Assembly (NCBI GenBank): GCA_950106755.1
Contig: OX467091.1
Coordinates: forward strand, 9,751,538 to 9,815,537
Reading direction: 5' to 3'
Origin: Climacium dendroides
Taxonomy: Eukaryota > Streptophyta > Bryopsida > Hypnales > Climaciaceae
Length of the DNA: 64,000 nt
Under the pieces are notes generated by a model. It was not told where the DNA came from, ran no database searches, and worked only from the letters and a program-made list of their open reading frames with translations. The number at the start of each line of letters is the position of its first letter. Position 1 is the stretch's first letter. The position numbers and the translations under genes were made by a program. Of the stretch, positions 24,239 through 33,820 are shown in pieces.

Positions 24239-25696
24239 TCAACAGCAGGGTTGTCTATCCGGACGTGACGTGGACTTTTCACGTCCGGATATGGAGTATC
24301 CATCCGTGTGTATACTAACAGATGGTGGCTTACCCATGCGACTAGGAGATGTTGAAGTTCTTGTCTCTCCAACCATGTACATCAACTCTGGAGCCACCCA
24401 CCAACGTTTCTTACGAGTTGCCTGCAACTTATTTGCACAACTGAATTGGTAAAGAGAAGGGGTTTCTTCATTGATGCGGCTACCCATTCCCCAATCATAT
24501 AGACCAATCCATACGGTTCTTCCATCGTCATTCGGAAAGTGAAGCATGATGTTCTCCGGTGTGATGTCGTTGTGCAGTACTGAACATTGTTGCACTGCAT
24601 CCACAATGCAGAGTAACGCCCACGCAAGTTCGGTGCGCTTCCGTCTGTATGCCATAAGTCGTTTCATAGCTTGCATTGTTTGTGGAGTTGCATGGTAAGC
24701 CACCTCCCCAATTTCGTCTGGATCTCGGGTCTTCTCATCAAGGGTAAACATGGCGCCCAGAGTACCTCCATTCCACCATTGAGAATAACACTCCATGGTC
24801 ATGTCATTTATGGCAAAGAATTTGATGACCCCTGGATGATCGCATGGACAAACCAATGCCTCAATGGACAACTTCTCCCTTGACTTCTTCAAGTCATCAA
24901 CGCGCACGGCCGACTTCCCAGCTAATTCCATATTCTCGGGAATATGGTTCGAATTCTGAAGACAAACCTTGCGCACCCTCCCGTGCCCCCCTTGTTTGTT
25001 ATGGCCAGACAACGGAACCACCACAACTCCTCTCTCAAGAAAAACCACTCCACCCGCAGCTTGTTGACCAAAGGCCAAATTTTGACTTCGTTGAAACCAC
25101 GGAGCAGAACGGATGTTGTTTGAAGATAGTCCCCGCATTGCTTCATGCCACCAATACACCTTCTTGTGCAACAAATTCAATGCTTGTTGTTTGGGAACTA
25201 CACTCTTTTGAAAGCCTTTGATTTTTTCCGCAACTTGGGCAAGGTTGAAGATGCACGTTTGCACTTGTGACTCCAGCCAATGATTGAAGGATTCCTTTGT
25301 GCGGTCTTCCAACCACTCATCCTCGCTCATTGTTGTCCAAAACATGTGGTGGAACTTTTGTTTGATGGCATCCACCCCTTGTAATCCGCGCAACACATAT
25401 GTTGTGTTCAACTGCGGAATCGAATACTGCTCAAAAAAACCCAACGCCACTTCATGCAATTTGCGCGTTGCAACCTTGCTTGGCCACTTCTCTGGATTTG
25501 TGGCCTTGTGCCTTTTCCGTTGTTTTTTCTTCGACTTCGAAGACTCTCCCGCACCCACAATTGCTATGGCTCCTTCTGCAGCTACAGCCTCTGAAATCTG
25601 GCTTTCTGATTCCGCAGACGGGTCCAAACTCGTTCCATCTCCAACTCCTGAAAACCACGCATCAACCTTCCTCTTCGAGAAATCGCGACCAGCCAT
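24239..25696 (-). CDS. Atypical protein kinase-like protein, 485 aa, truncated C-lobe
   Basis: Start is ATG at 25696 (MAGRDFSKRK). Residues 1-75 are acidic then Lys/Arg-rich (SKSKKKQRKRHK, a likely nuclear signal); 75-200 is an unassigned helical region. The kinase-like domain begins near residue 232 with a Gly-rich loop (GGHGRVRKV), then a catalytic loop VLHNDITPENIMLHF (HND instead of HRD, about 375-382), LYDWGMGSR (DWG instead of DFG, 401-403) and WWVAPEL (APE, 435-437). The lysine of the N-lobe is unclear. The frame stops soon after subdomain IX, so the lower C-lobe is missing; the last codons lie on a 13-bp hairpin. It may be a pseudokinase, or a C-terminal exon may have been missed. It is the leftmost of three genes in the insertion, with a TATA box and repeat array upstream. 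Confidence 0.7.
   Translation of the reverse strand: MAGRDFSKRKVDAWFSGVGDGTSLDPSAESESQISEAVAAEGAIAIVGAGESSKSKKKQRKRHKATNPEKWPSKVATRKLHEVALGFFEQYSIPQLNTTYVLRGLQGVDAIKQKFHHMFWTTMSEDEWLEDRTKESFNHWLESQVQTCIFNLAQVAEKIKGFQKSVVPKQQALNLLHKKVYWWHEAMRGLSSNNIRSAPWFQRSQNLAFGQQAAGGVVFLERGVVVVPLSGHNKQGGHGRVRKVCLQNSNHIPENMELAGKSAVRVDDLKKSREKLSIEALVCPCDHPGVIKFFAINDMTMECYSQWWNGGTLGAMFTLDEKTRDPDEIGEVAYHATPQTMQAMKRLMAYRRKRTELAWALLCIVDAVQQCSVLHNDITPENIMLHFPNDDGRTVWIGLYDWGMGSRINEETPSLYQFSCANKLQATRKKRWWVAPELMYMVGETRTSTSPSRMGKPPSVSIHTDGYSISGREKSTSRPDRQPCC
24256..24291. repeat. 13-bp inverted repeat at the 3' end of the kinase frame
   Basis: TATCCGGACGTGA at 24256-24268 pairs perfectly with 24279-24291 across a 10-base loop. 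It is GC-rich in an AT-rich setting and contains GGACGTGACG, similar to GCGACGTGACGG near 33760. Confidence 0.85.
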
Positions 25697-25883
25697 TGTG
25701 ATAGTAGTGATAATCCAGAGGAATTAGGAATTCGGATTCCATAAAGTGAAAAACCGCCCCCTTATTCCTCAAACCAGCCTCTCACAAGCACCCGCGCTCC
25801 CAAGCAAGGACTGCAACCAATCCAAGACAAGCGAGCACCGTCAGAGCAAGAGAGACTGTGGCAGAAATGAATCCAACCCCCTT

Positions 25884-25890
25884 CTATATA
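25884..25890 (-). promoter_or_regulatory. TATA box of the kinase-like gene
   Basis: TATATAG on the minus strand, about 190 bases before the ATG and directly next to the GACGG array. Followed by a GC-richer leader. Confidence 0.5.
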
Positions 25891-25903
25891 CCCATTTCCT
25901 CTC

Positions 25904-26200
25904 GACGGCATGACCGTTGAGCTGGACAGGCATGTCGTCCACAGGACAGACATGCCGTCGAGAGGACGGACAGGCCGTCGAGAGGACGGTCATGCCGTCC
26001 ACATCGACGGTCAAGCCGTCGACAGGACGGACATGCCGTCGAGTGGACGGTTGTGTCGTCCAGATCGACGGACAGGCCGTCGAGAGGACGGTCATGCCGT
26101 CCACATTGACGGTCAGGCCGTCGACAGGACGGACATGCCGTCGAGTGGACGGTCGCGTCGTCCAGATCGACGATCATACCGTCAAGAGGACGGACTCCGT
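25904..26200. repeat. GACGG/CCGTC array 1, upstream of the kinase-like gene
   Basis: Units of 20-21 bp, each starting GACGG and containing an inverted CCGTC or CGTC about ten bases on (for example GACGGACATGCCGTCGAGTG). Five units form a 102-bp higher-order repeat present twice, 25965-26066 and 26067-26168, with few differences. Frames reading through on either strand are by-products of the repeat. Confidence 0.9.
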
Positions 26201-27159
26201 CCCCCATCCACGGGCGTCCAGGGTGTCCAGGGGACGAAAAGACTGTCGAAACAAGCTGTCGCCCAAAGTACTGGAAGCATGGAATTAATTGCGAATCCTT
26301 GTTCGGGGAATTTCTCAATTATCTTGTTTTCCACCCTGGGACTTGTCAGGACAGGTGTCCATGTTTGAACTACTACATTGTCTATGGTGGTGGGAAGTTT
26401 TGGAGTGCCTATTAAATGTTCACGTTTGTTCCTATGGATGTACAAATAAATACCAATAATGACATTCAAATGCAGATGAAGGGTTTAGGGTTTAGGCTCG
26501 AATAAAATGGAATTTTATTTAGTTGCACATAAATAAAGGGAAAAACATAGACCAAAATTACAAAAGGCCATATTCAAAACATCTTAATTTAAGACCTGGA
26601 ATATTTTTGATGTTCACATAAAAAATTGGGTCATTTCATTTGCACCCATAATAAGAAAGTCGTGGCCAATGTTTGTATTACAACGATCAAGGCATCCCCT
26701 CACAACTTAAATAATTTATATGGATCAAATTTAAATGCAATGAATTTTAGAATTCCATATAGAGTAATTTCACCTTTGGGATTATTGTAATTTGATCCCA
26801 AGCTTCCCTATATGTAAGTGCACCTAACAATTTCACAATTTAGTATTTCTTGAATATTCAACCTGCATGTACTCAATTCAAACATACAAACATTCACTAA
26901 TTTACTAAGTCCATATCAAATATATAGAATCAAAGACAAAATGGCCCTCTAAAAGCTAAACTCTGATATCGTAAACATAATTTTAAAATCGTTAATTAAA
27001 AAATATATCTAAAAAATGCCGAAAAAAAAATGTATAATATAGAATCATTGATTCATTACAAACATTCCTACTTCTTGCATTTGATCCAATACACCAAAAC
27101 AAGAGGACTTCCCCTATCTATGCTGAAAGATAAACTTATACTCTAATTTATGTTTCCAA

Positions 27160-27372
27160 GTAAACCCTAAACTCTAATAATCCATACCCTATACCCTAAA
27201 CCCTATACTGTAAACCCTAAACCCTAAACCCTATATCCTAAACCCTATACTCTATACACTATACACTATACCCTAAACCCTAAACCCTATATCCTAAACC
27301 CTATACGCTATACTTTGTACCCTATACCCTAAATCCCACACCCTATATCCTAAACCTATACCTTAAATGCTC
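27160..27372. repeat. Degenerate interstitial telomere-like repeat
   Basis: About 200 bp of CCCTAAA mixed with CCCTATA, CACTATA and TCCTAAA variants. The plant telomere unit is CCCTAAA on this strand. Only short runs of perfect units remain, and normal sequence lies on both sides, so this is internal, not a chromosome end. Confidence 0.8.
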
Positions 27373-27860
27373 TTTCTTATTTTCCTTTTAAGACTATTTG
27401 ATGTTGCTCAACTTTATGTGATTTTAGAAAATAATTTCAAATTGAAGTAAGACCAAATCCAAAAATAGATGAATGTCTTCTAATATTTCATATAGTTTTC
27501 TAACAAATGTTTCGCCGAAAACCGTAATATATTACATTTGTCCTTTGGGTTGAAATTTTGATCTAGTTTCTTGTCCTATATACTAAAAGTCTTCTAACTA
27601 ATGGTTTTAGTTTAATTTAGGATACTAACACTTTTGAATCTAAAACTCATATCTATATTTTACTTATTTCCTATTACATTAAAAGTGAACCAATATGGTG
27701 TTTCACAGAATAGAATGTAGATAATTAAAGAATATATAATCTTTAAATGGAAATATTGACATCCTCATATAACCGCTAGTTAATTCTCAAAATCATCGAA
27801 CCATGCAAGTTGAATGAAGTGTGAAGCCAAGAATACCTTAACATCCATAATATTCCCTGT

Positions 27861-27964
27861 ACCTTTATAATATCACATTTTAATACTATGTGATGTTACA
27901 GAAGTGGAGTGGCTGTTGCAATTTTGTATTATTATACGGTGTTAAAATGTGATATTATAAAGGT
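27861..27964. repeat. MITE-like inverted repeat
   Basis: A perfect 23-bp pair, 27861-27883 (ACCTTTATAATATCAC...) and 27942-27964, with a 58-base loop. Related words (TGTAATATCACA, TGTGATGTTACA) repeat on both sides to about 28015. Confidence 0.75.
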
Positions 27965-28084
27965 ATTGGGCCTCTGTAATATCACACTGTGTAAAATTAT
28001 GGTATTACAAAGGACCTTGTGATTTTAGTAGTATGATAGTGGTTGGTGCTTGCTATGCTACACATTCATCATTTGAATTTTATT

Positions 28085-28463
28085 GAATTTTTATGTATTA
28101 GATAAAATAAAGAACACAAATTTCAATAAACCTTCAAATAAAAGTTTCAATAAACCTTCTATTTACTACTAAAATCTTTATATAATTTTGTTTATAAATA
28201 AGCATATATTGAAATGTACAATAGAAATTTATTGAATGATGAATAAAATATATGCAATGGGCAATATGTAAAAGATCTATATGTATTATTAGAATTTTAA
28301 TGTATTTGACAAAATGCAGAACACAAATTCCAATAAATTTTCAAATCCAAATTATTAAAATCTTTATATAATTTTTTTATAAATAAGAATATATTGAAAT
28401 ATAAAATAAATATTTATTCAATCATGAATGAAATATATCCAATGGTGAATGTTGTAAAAGATA
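28085..28463. repeat. Tandem duplication of about 190 bp
   Basis: 28085-28276 and 28292-28463 align over most of their length (shared words AGAACACAAATT, AAATCTTTATATAATTTT, ATATATTGAAAT) with small indels. Confidence 0.7.
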
Positions 28464-28665
28464 AAATATATAATAAAATGCATTACTAATTTGACTCAAT
28501 TGTTACAAACAATGGCAAAACAAATTGAAGAATTGAAAAGAAAACTTGTAAATCTCAAAAACTTTATAAACAACTTTGTTGAGAGATCCAAAATTGCTTC
28601 AATTGAATGAATTTTTCACATCATTTGGTAGTAGCAATAGAAAATTTTAATCATGAACACACAAA

Positions 28666-28990
28666 GGGCAAGCCGTCGAGGGGACGGGCAGGCCGTCCAT
28701 CTCGACGGGCAAGCCGTTGAGGGGACGGGCAAGCTGTCCAGCAGGACGAGCAAGCTGTCCAGCAGGACGGGCAAGCCGTCGAAGGAACTCGCGGGCGGCG
28801 CCGTAATGATTTTCCAATCCTCTTTTCGGCGCCCCGAGCCTTCGGACGGCTTTCCAAACCTGACCCGAACCTCTGGACAGCTTTCCAAACCTGTCCCGAA
28901 CCTTCGTGGACGGATTGACCGTCCATTCCAGGGTCGTCCCACATCCCTGGACGGGTTGGATTCGAGCTAGACGACATGATTACGTCCTAA
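28666..28990. repeat. GACGG/CCGTC array 2, upstream of the RING gene
   Basis: The core 28666-28795 has 20-21-bp units (for example GACGGGCAAGCCGTTGAGGG). Scattered GGACGG, GACCGTCC and GGACGGG continue to about 28955. 28840-28905 also contains two copies of a 25-bp direct repeat (GCTTTCCAAACCTG). The array ends shortly before the TATA box. Confidence 0.85.
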
Positions 28991-29023
28991 TCACCGGGCG
29001 TAATTGGGTCGGTAATTCGGAGG

Positions 29024-29031
29024 TATAAATA
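29024..29031 (+). promoter_or_regulatory. TATA box of the RING-H2 gene
   Basis: TATAAATA in a GC-richer setting, 221 bases before the ATG and just downstream of array 2. Confidence 0.6.
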
Positions 29032-29244
29032 TGTTTATCCCCCTCATTTGAAATCGCTTCCTCTTTTGAGTTGCTTTGTCCTTGCTTGAGAAAGCTTTGC
29101 ATTGTAATTCGAGAGGAAGTGTTATACATCTGGCATTTGTTTTGTCACTTTTCAATTGCCTTCACGCAACAGAAGGCAAAGCAAATTGTCAGTATATCCG
29201 CAAATAGACTACAGGTACAGGGAAATTTTAGACAGGTATCCAAA

Positions 29245-31449
29245 ATGGATGGAGAGGATGCAGCACGAGGTTCAGGACATGGAGGTGAGCCCGCAAATAG
29301 AAAGAAGAGGGGGAACAGGGCAACCTTAGATTGGGGCACACTCAATGCCCCGGAGATTCTGGCAAACGAGGGGTGGATGAATGAAGATTCACCGTGGACA
29401 AGAGTGACGTGTCGGAAGTTCGTAGATTGGGCCCACATCAACCGCCATTGGGCACCTGACCGGTACGAGGTAAATGTGAAATGCGGGGTTGTAAATTTCG
29501 ACCAGTGCCGACATCTGCACTTCAAGAAGAGATTGATTGAAGTGGCATTGGCAATTTGGGGTTCGAGATCCAGAAGAGATGGGACCCTTTCGTTGTGCCA
29601 AATGGCATATGCGGAAGTTTTTCTTGGGAAGGATGTGGATTGGAGAACCTTCCTCGGCAAGATGCGTCATGGTCAATCACCAAATAGATCTCGCAGCATT
29701 CTACCAAACCCTGCCGTGCCATTGGACAATGTACCCAATGTGCAAGAAAACCCGGAAGAGCAAGTGGAGCAACCCGGGATGGAGGTGATGGAGGTAGAGG
29801 GTGGCATGGGCACCGGAGAAGACCTACCCAATGAAGATGCGATTGATGGAGTGGAAGGTGAAAGTGATGAAGTACTTCGCTTGCGACAATTAGTCCAAAC
29901 ACTGCAAGCAGAAAAGGAAGCCGCATTACTACAACATGTTGCAGAGTTGGAAGGGCAAAGGGCTAGGGTGCAGGCCCTTATGGATGAGAATGCAAGACTC
30001 ATCGCACGCGAGGCCGACCTCGTAGCACGTGAAAGGCGGTTGAGTACGGACAAAATTCCACCACTTGATGTGGTGGTCGAACGTGCTACATACGGTGCAG
30101 ACGAAGACATACCAGGCCCCAACAATGCAAACGAGTTTAGGGTGCGGCCACGGTCCTTGTTTCCAAGTGTTGGAGGTGCCACGTTGGATATTATGCGTGC
30201 ACGTGCGGAGCGAGCTAAAGCAGAGGTTGAAAGTACTAAAGCCCACGTTGAAGAATTGACGAACGCTATGCGGGCTTTGGAACTTTGCGCCAACAAAGCC
30301 GAGGCAGATGTGGTGGTGCTTACTACAGCTCAAGCTGGCTTGGAGCAGACCATGACCGCATTAAGTGCTCAAAATATGCGGTTGGTCCAAAACCCGCAGA
30401 AGGAACGCATGCTGCTTCAAATGTGCAACATGAAGTTGACATGCAGCTTAGCACTAAGCGAGGTTGAGCATATACAACGTGAAGTGAAGAGAGTGGCTGC
30501 GGAGTTCAATGATGGCGGCGAACGTTATTTTGGCTTGACCTCGTGGCCTCGAGTGGAAGAAATGTTCACTGATGATTTGCCAGTGAAGCTCGAGAATGCA
30601 AGCATCGATTGGAATAGTTCTCCAGACTTGGAATTCCAATATGACACGGAGCGCTATCGATACGAGCCAGCGAACGGCGATGGGATTAGGCCACTAGTGT
30701 GGCCTTTGGTTCCCGATTTTGTACAAGACGGCACCACATGTATACTTTGCCAAGAACCATTTGGCCCCGAGGGTGGATGGCATCTTGGTACATGTGGCCA
30801 TTTATACCACCCCATGTGCCTCATTCCACACATGGTCACCCGAAAAAGATGTGCACAATGCAAGGCTCCATTTCATCCGAGGCTGTACAAAATGTTTGGC
30901 CTCCAAGCCCACATGCCTGAACATTACGAGTACAATGAAGAAAATTTGCCGGGGCCCGCGAATAGAGCGCATTGGAGGATGGACATGACTTGGCTTTGGA
31001 AGTGGGGCCACGACAATCGACACCTCCCGGCAAGAACGGTTGCGGAGATACACTGGGAGAATGATGCCGCGGTGACAGAGGTGATTAAGAAGGTAATTGG
31101 AGATGGTGATCCAGGGCGGCGATTATATTTTGGTCAAATTGCTGGTGAACATTGGGACCCGGACCTCTCCATTTTTGTGCGTGCACTACATCCACAAGGC
31201 ATAATGTTTAACTCTCAAGGCATGCCTGTCGGATTCGAAGGTGAATTGAGTTTTGAGGAACAAATGAATTACATTGAAGACAATACCTTCCATGAGCCTG
31301 CACTTGTGAGTGCCATTTTCTCCTATTTACACAACAGATACGATTATGACGCACATCAGCTTTTGACGACTTTGCAATCAAGAGAAGAGTTGCAAAGATT
31401 TTTGAGAGGCAGCATAGCACGAGGCATTGTAATTGAAGAAATAGAATAG
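29245..31449 (+). CDS. Coiled-coil RING-H2 protein, 734 aa
   Basis: The open frame runs further upstream, but the first ATG is at 29245 (MDGEDAARGSG). The N-terminus is basic (NRKKRGNR), followed by an unassigned domain rich in Trp (about 30-150), an acidic linker, and long coiled coils (about 210-270 and 315-420; LRLRQLVQTLQAEKEAALL, RARAERAKAEVESTK). A RING-H2 finger spans residues 499-539: C-x2-C, x14, C-x-H, x2-H, x2-C, x10, C-x2-C, with all eight zinc ligands present. A conserved-looking Trp-rich C-terminal region follows. Proteins of this type are usually E3 ubiquitin ligases; the partner is unknown. The frame is intact and GC-richer than its surroundings. It is divergent from the kinase gene and lies within the insertion. 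Confidence 0.8.
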   Translation: MDGEDAARGSGHGGEPANRKKRGNRATLDWGTLNAPEILANEGWMNEDSPWTRVTCRKFVDWAHINRHWAPDRYEVNVKCGVVNFDQCRHLHFKKRLIEVALAIWGSRSRRDGTLSLCQMAYAEVFLGKDVDWRTFLGKMRHGQSPNRSRSILPNPAVPLDNVPNVQENPEEQVEQPGMEVMEVEGGMGTGEDLPNEDAIDGVEGESDEVLRLRQLVQTLQAEKEAALLQHVAELEGQRARVQALMDENARLIAREADLVARERRLSTDKIPPLDVVVERATYGADEDIPGPNNANEFRVRPRSLFPSVGGATLDIMRARAERAKAEVESTKAHVEELTNAMRALELCANKAEADVVVLTTAQAGLEQTMTALSAQNMRLVQNPQKERMLLQMCNMKLTCSLALSEVEHIQREVKRVAAEFNDGGERYFGLTSWPRVEEMFTDDLPVKLENASIDWNSSPDLEFQYDTERYRYEPANGDGIRPLVWPLVPDFVQDGTTCILCQEPFGPEGGWHLGTCGHLYHPMCLIPHMVTRKRCAQCKAPFHPRLYKMFGLQAHMPEHYEYNEENLPGPANRAHWRMDMTWLWKWGHDNRHLPARTVAEIHWENDAAVTEVIKKVIGDGDPGRRLYFGQIAGEHWDPDLSIFVRALHPQGIMFNSQGMPVGFEGELSFEEQMNYIEDNTFHEPALVSAIFSYLHNRYDYDAHQLLTTLQSREELQRFLRGSIARGIVIEEIE

Positions 31450-32399
31450 ATAGTTTTGGATGACGCTGTGTACAAATAGATAGATGCATAGAATTAAATT
31501 TCTAAAGTTGTACAAAGTAGAGCAATGTAAAGCCTAAACCAATGTACCACGTTTTGATGGATTTATAAAACATTGTACATTTATCATTTTCTTTTCCCCT
31601 CGTGTATTGTTGCTTTGCCTTTGTCTTTTGGGTTAATCCATTGGCCGTTTTCCTATTAGTGTAGAAGAATCTTATATCCTTAGATGGTAGAACCCTCACG
31701 GATTATTATTTTTTTATTTCTTGCCAAACAATGTAAAATCAATTTAGCAAGTTTTGTAATTAGAAATTCAATAACGAACTCTAATCCCTTATCCTTAGAA
31801 TCCTAGATGCCCAAGGTTTGCTTTGAGCTTTGTAGAATTTGCTCTAAATTGAACAACATGTCAACATTTTCATTAGGTGTATCAATTTTCAAAAAATTGT
31901 AATTGTATAAATTCGAACTAGGCATGTTAGTTACCTCATAGAAAAGAAATACTAAACAATATCACTTATGGAGTAAAAGATTATAATGTTTGCTCAGGAG
32001 GGTGCTAAAACTAAAAAAATGATGTGAAGTCTTACAATCTTCTTTTCACAAGTCCAATTTAAAAAATTGGTGACCAAACAAATATGAGATTAGAGGACCT
32101 AATATGTATAACCCCAATCAATTTATGCCTTTTAAAAATCTATACCATAATTTTCTTTAATTTTAAATGAATTTTGAATGTGATTTTTCCTCCAAGATCC
32201 AATGTTTTTGAGGCACATTTCCAAGACCTCTCAATACTACAACAAGTCAAGATTGCAATAGGTACCCTTGCACAAAGTTTAGAATCGAAAAATCACTATC
32301 ACATATTTTTAAGAACAGACTATTGATGCTATAACTAGAATTCAAGAACAACTTTTTAACTTCAAAGTTTGAACAACACCAGATTTGGGTGCCTTGGGC
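31450..32399. other. 3' flank of the RING gene, nothing recognised
   Basis: AT-rich sequence with no canonical AATAAA close to the stop and no supported frame. Confidence 0.5.
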
Positions 32400-32975
32400 A
32401 TGTAGGGGTTAACCATTTTTTGGACGATGAACAAATTCAGCTTCCTATTTCAGTTTGGTTTTTGCTTGGATCAAAGTCATCCTAATTTTTGGTGATACTT
32501 TATCTAGTTGACTAGTTCATGTCTTATCTAATGGTTAGATTTGTTGTTCTTAGAATACACATTTTTCTAAAATTACAAATGTGGAAGTGTGTCAAGTGGT
32601 CAACTTCCATTGACCCTAGTTCAAAATTGAATTTGCAAAAATGAGGTCATAGATGTAAAGAGTATAAAAATTTCAAAAAATCACCATGTCAATGCAACCT
32701 CATTTTAAGTCCATTCCAACAAATTTCAATCGAGGAATGATAATATTTTGCTTGTAATTGAATTCTGAAGGAATTTTGAATTTTTCTTTTCAAAATGTAT
32801 AGAAAAAGATTGGTGATAGCATTGGTGGATCTAACCTTACGGATGGAATCTACAACTCAAAATCTACAACTTCTGTTTGTATACCAATTCCAAAATATTC
32901 TTCTAAATCATACTTTATATTGGTATTTTCCAAATTGTCATTTTGGGAGAAGAGTCCAGATGTTTAGGGGTTAAG
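32400..32975. repeat. Dispersed repeat, copy 2
   Basis: Partner of 11512-12090. It ends at TTTAGGGGTTAAG, about 16 bases before array 3 starts. Confidence 0.75.
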
Positions 32976-32990
32976 TGCAACAAATTCAAA

Positions 32991-33776
32991 GCCCGTCCAT
33001 CCCGCCCGTCCAGCCAAACCGTCCATCTCGACCGTCCAGCCAAACCGTCCATCTCGACCGTCCAACCAATCCGTCCATCTTGACCGTCCAGATCGACCGT
33101 CCAGCTAGACCGTCTAGATCGACGGTCCAGATCGACCGTCCAGCTAGACCGTCTAAATTGACGGTCAAGATCGACCGTCCAAATCGACCGTCCAGCCAGA
33201 CCGTCTAGATCGACGGTCCAGATCGACCGTCCATCTCGGCCGTCCAGCCGGACCGTCCAGATCGACCGTCCAGCCAGACCGTCTAGATCGACGGTCAAGA
33301 TTGACCGTCCAAATCGACCGTCCAGCTAGACCGTCTAGATCGACGGTCCAGTTCAACCGTCCATCTCGGCCGTCCAGCCGGACCGTCCAGATCGACCGTC
33401 CAGCCAGGCCGTCCAGATCGACCGTCTAGCCAGGCCGTCCAGATCGACCGTTCAACCAGACCATCTAGATCGACGGTTCCGCCAGACCGTCTAGATCGAC
33501 AGTCTAGATGGACCATCCAGGTCGACGGTCCATCACGGCCATCCAACCAAACCGTCCAGATCGACCGTCCAGCCCAACCGTCCACATCAACCGTTCATCT
33601 GACCGTCCATTGCAGCCGTCCAGAGCTCCTGGCGACGAAGCTCGTCCATCCATTTCTGTAGTCTGAATCATCCTCTGTCGCCGGTTGTCATTTGGATTTC
33701 ATCCTGACGGACGCCAGGGATGGATCCTGACGTCCGTCCGGACATCCTGACGGACGAACGCGACGTGACGGGGACA
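32991..33776. repeat. GACNG array 3 (13-bp period), upstream of the BAH-like gene
   Basis: The core 32991-33623 is a tandem array of 13-bp units such as GACCGTCCAGATC, GACCGTCTAGATC and GACGGTCCAGATC. Because 13 is not a multiple of 3, all frames on the minus strand read a 13-residue repeat (TVDLDGLAGRSIW), which is not a protein. From 33623 to 33776 less regular GACGG, CGTCC and CCTGACGGACG words continue to within 45 bases of the next gene. Confidence 0.9.
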
Positions 33777-33820
33777 ACCTTGGTCAACAGGTTCTTATAT
33801 GAAAGGGACAAGGGCTTTTA

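Larger units (their letters stand above)
26201..28665. other. AT-rich DNA between arrays 1 and 2, no gene seen
   Basis: It separates the divergent kinase and RING genes. It holds a telomere-like tract, a MITE-like inverted repeat and a tandem duplication, listed separately. Also a short GGGTTTAGGGTTTAGG at 26483-26498. No supported coding frame. Confidence 0.6.

Noticed and set aside
25841..26368. Overlapping Arg- and Asp-rich frames on both strands.
   Set aside because: They are products of the 20-21-bp GACGG array and appear in several frames.
27160..27372. A chromosome end.
   Set aside because: The repeats are degenerate and internal, with genes on both sides.
28616..28977. Frames on both strands rich in Ser, Arg and Cys.
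   Set aside because: They arise from array 2 and its GC-rich continuation, with no family resemblance.
32915..33585. Minus-strand frames with repeated WTVDLDG-like residues.
   Set aside because: They arise from the 13-bp tandem array, open in all three frames at once.
25904..33623. CRISPR-like repeat arrays.
   Set aside because: The units are contiguous without unique spacers, and the DNA is eukaryotic.
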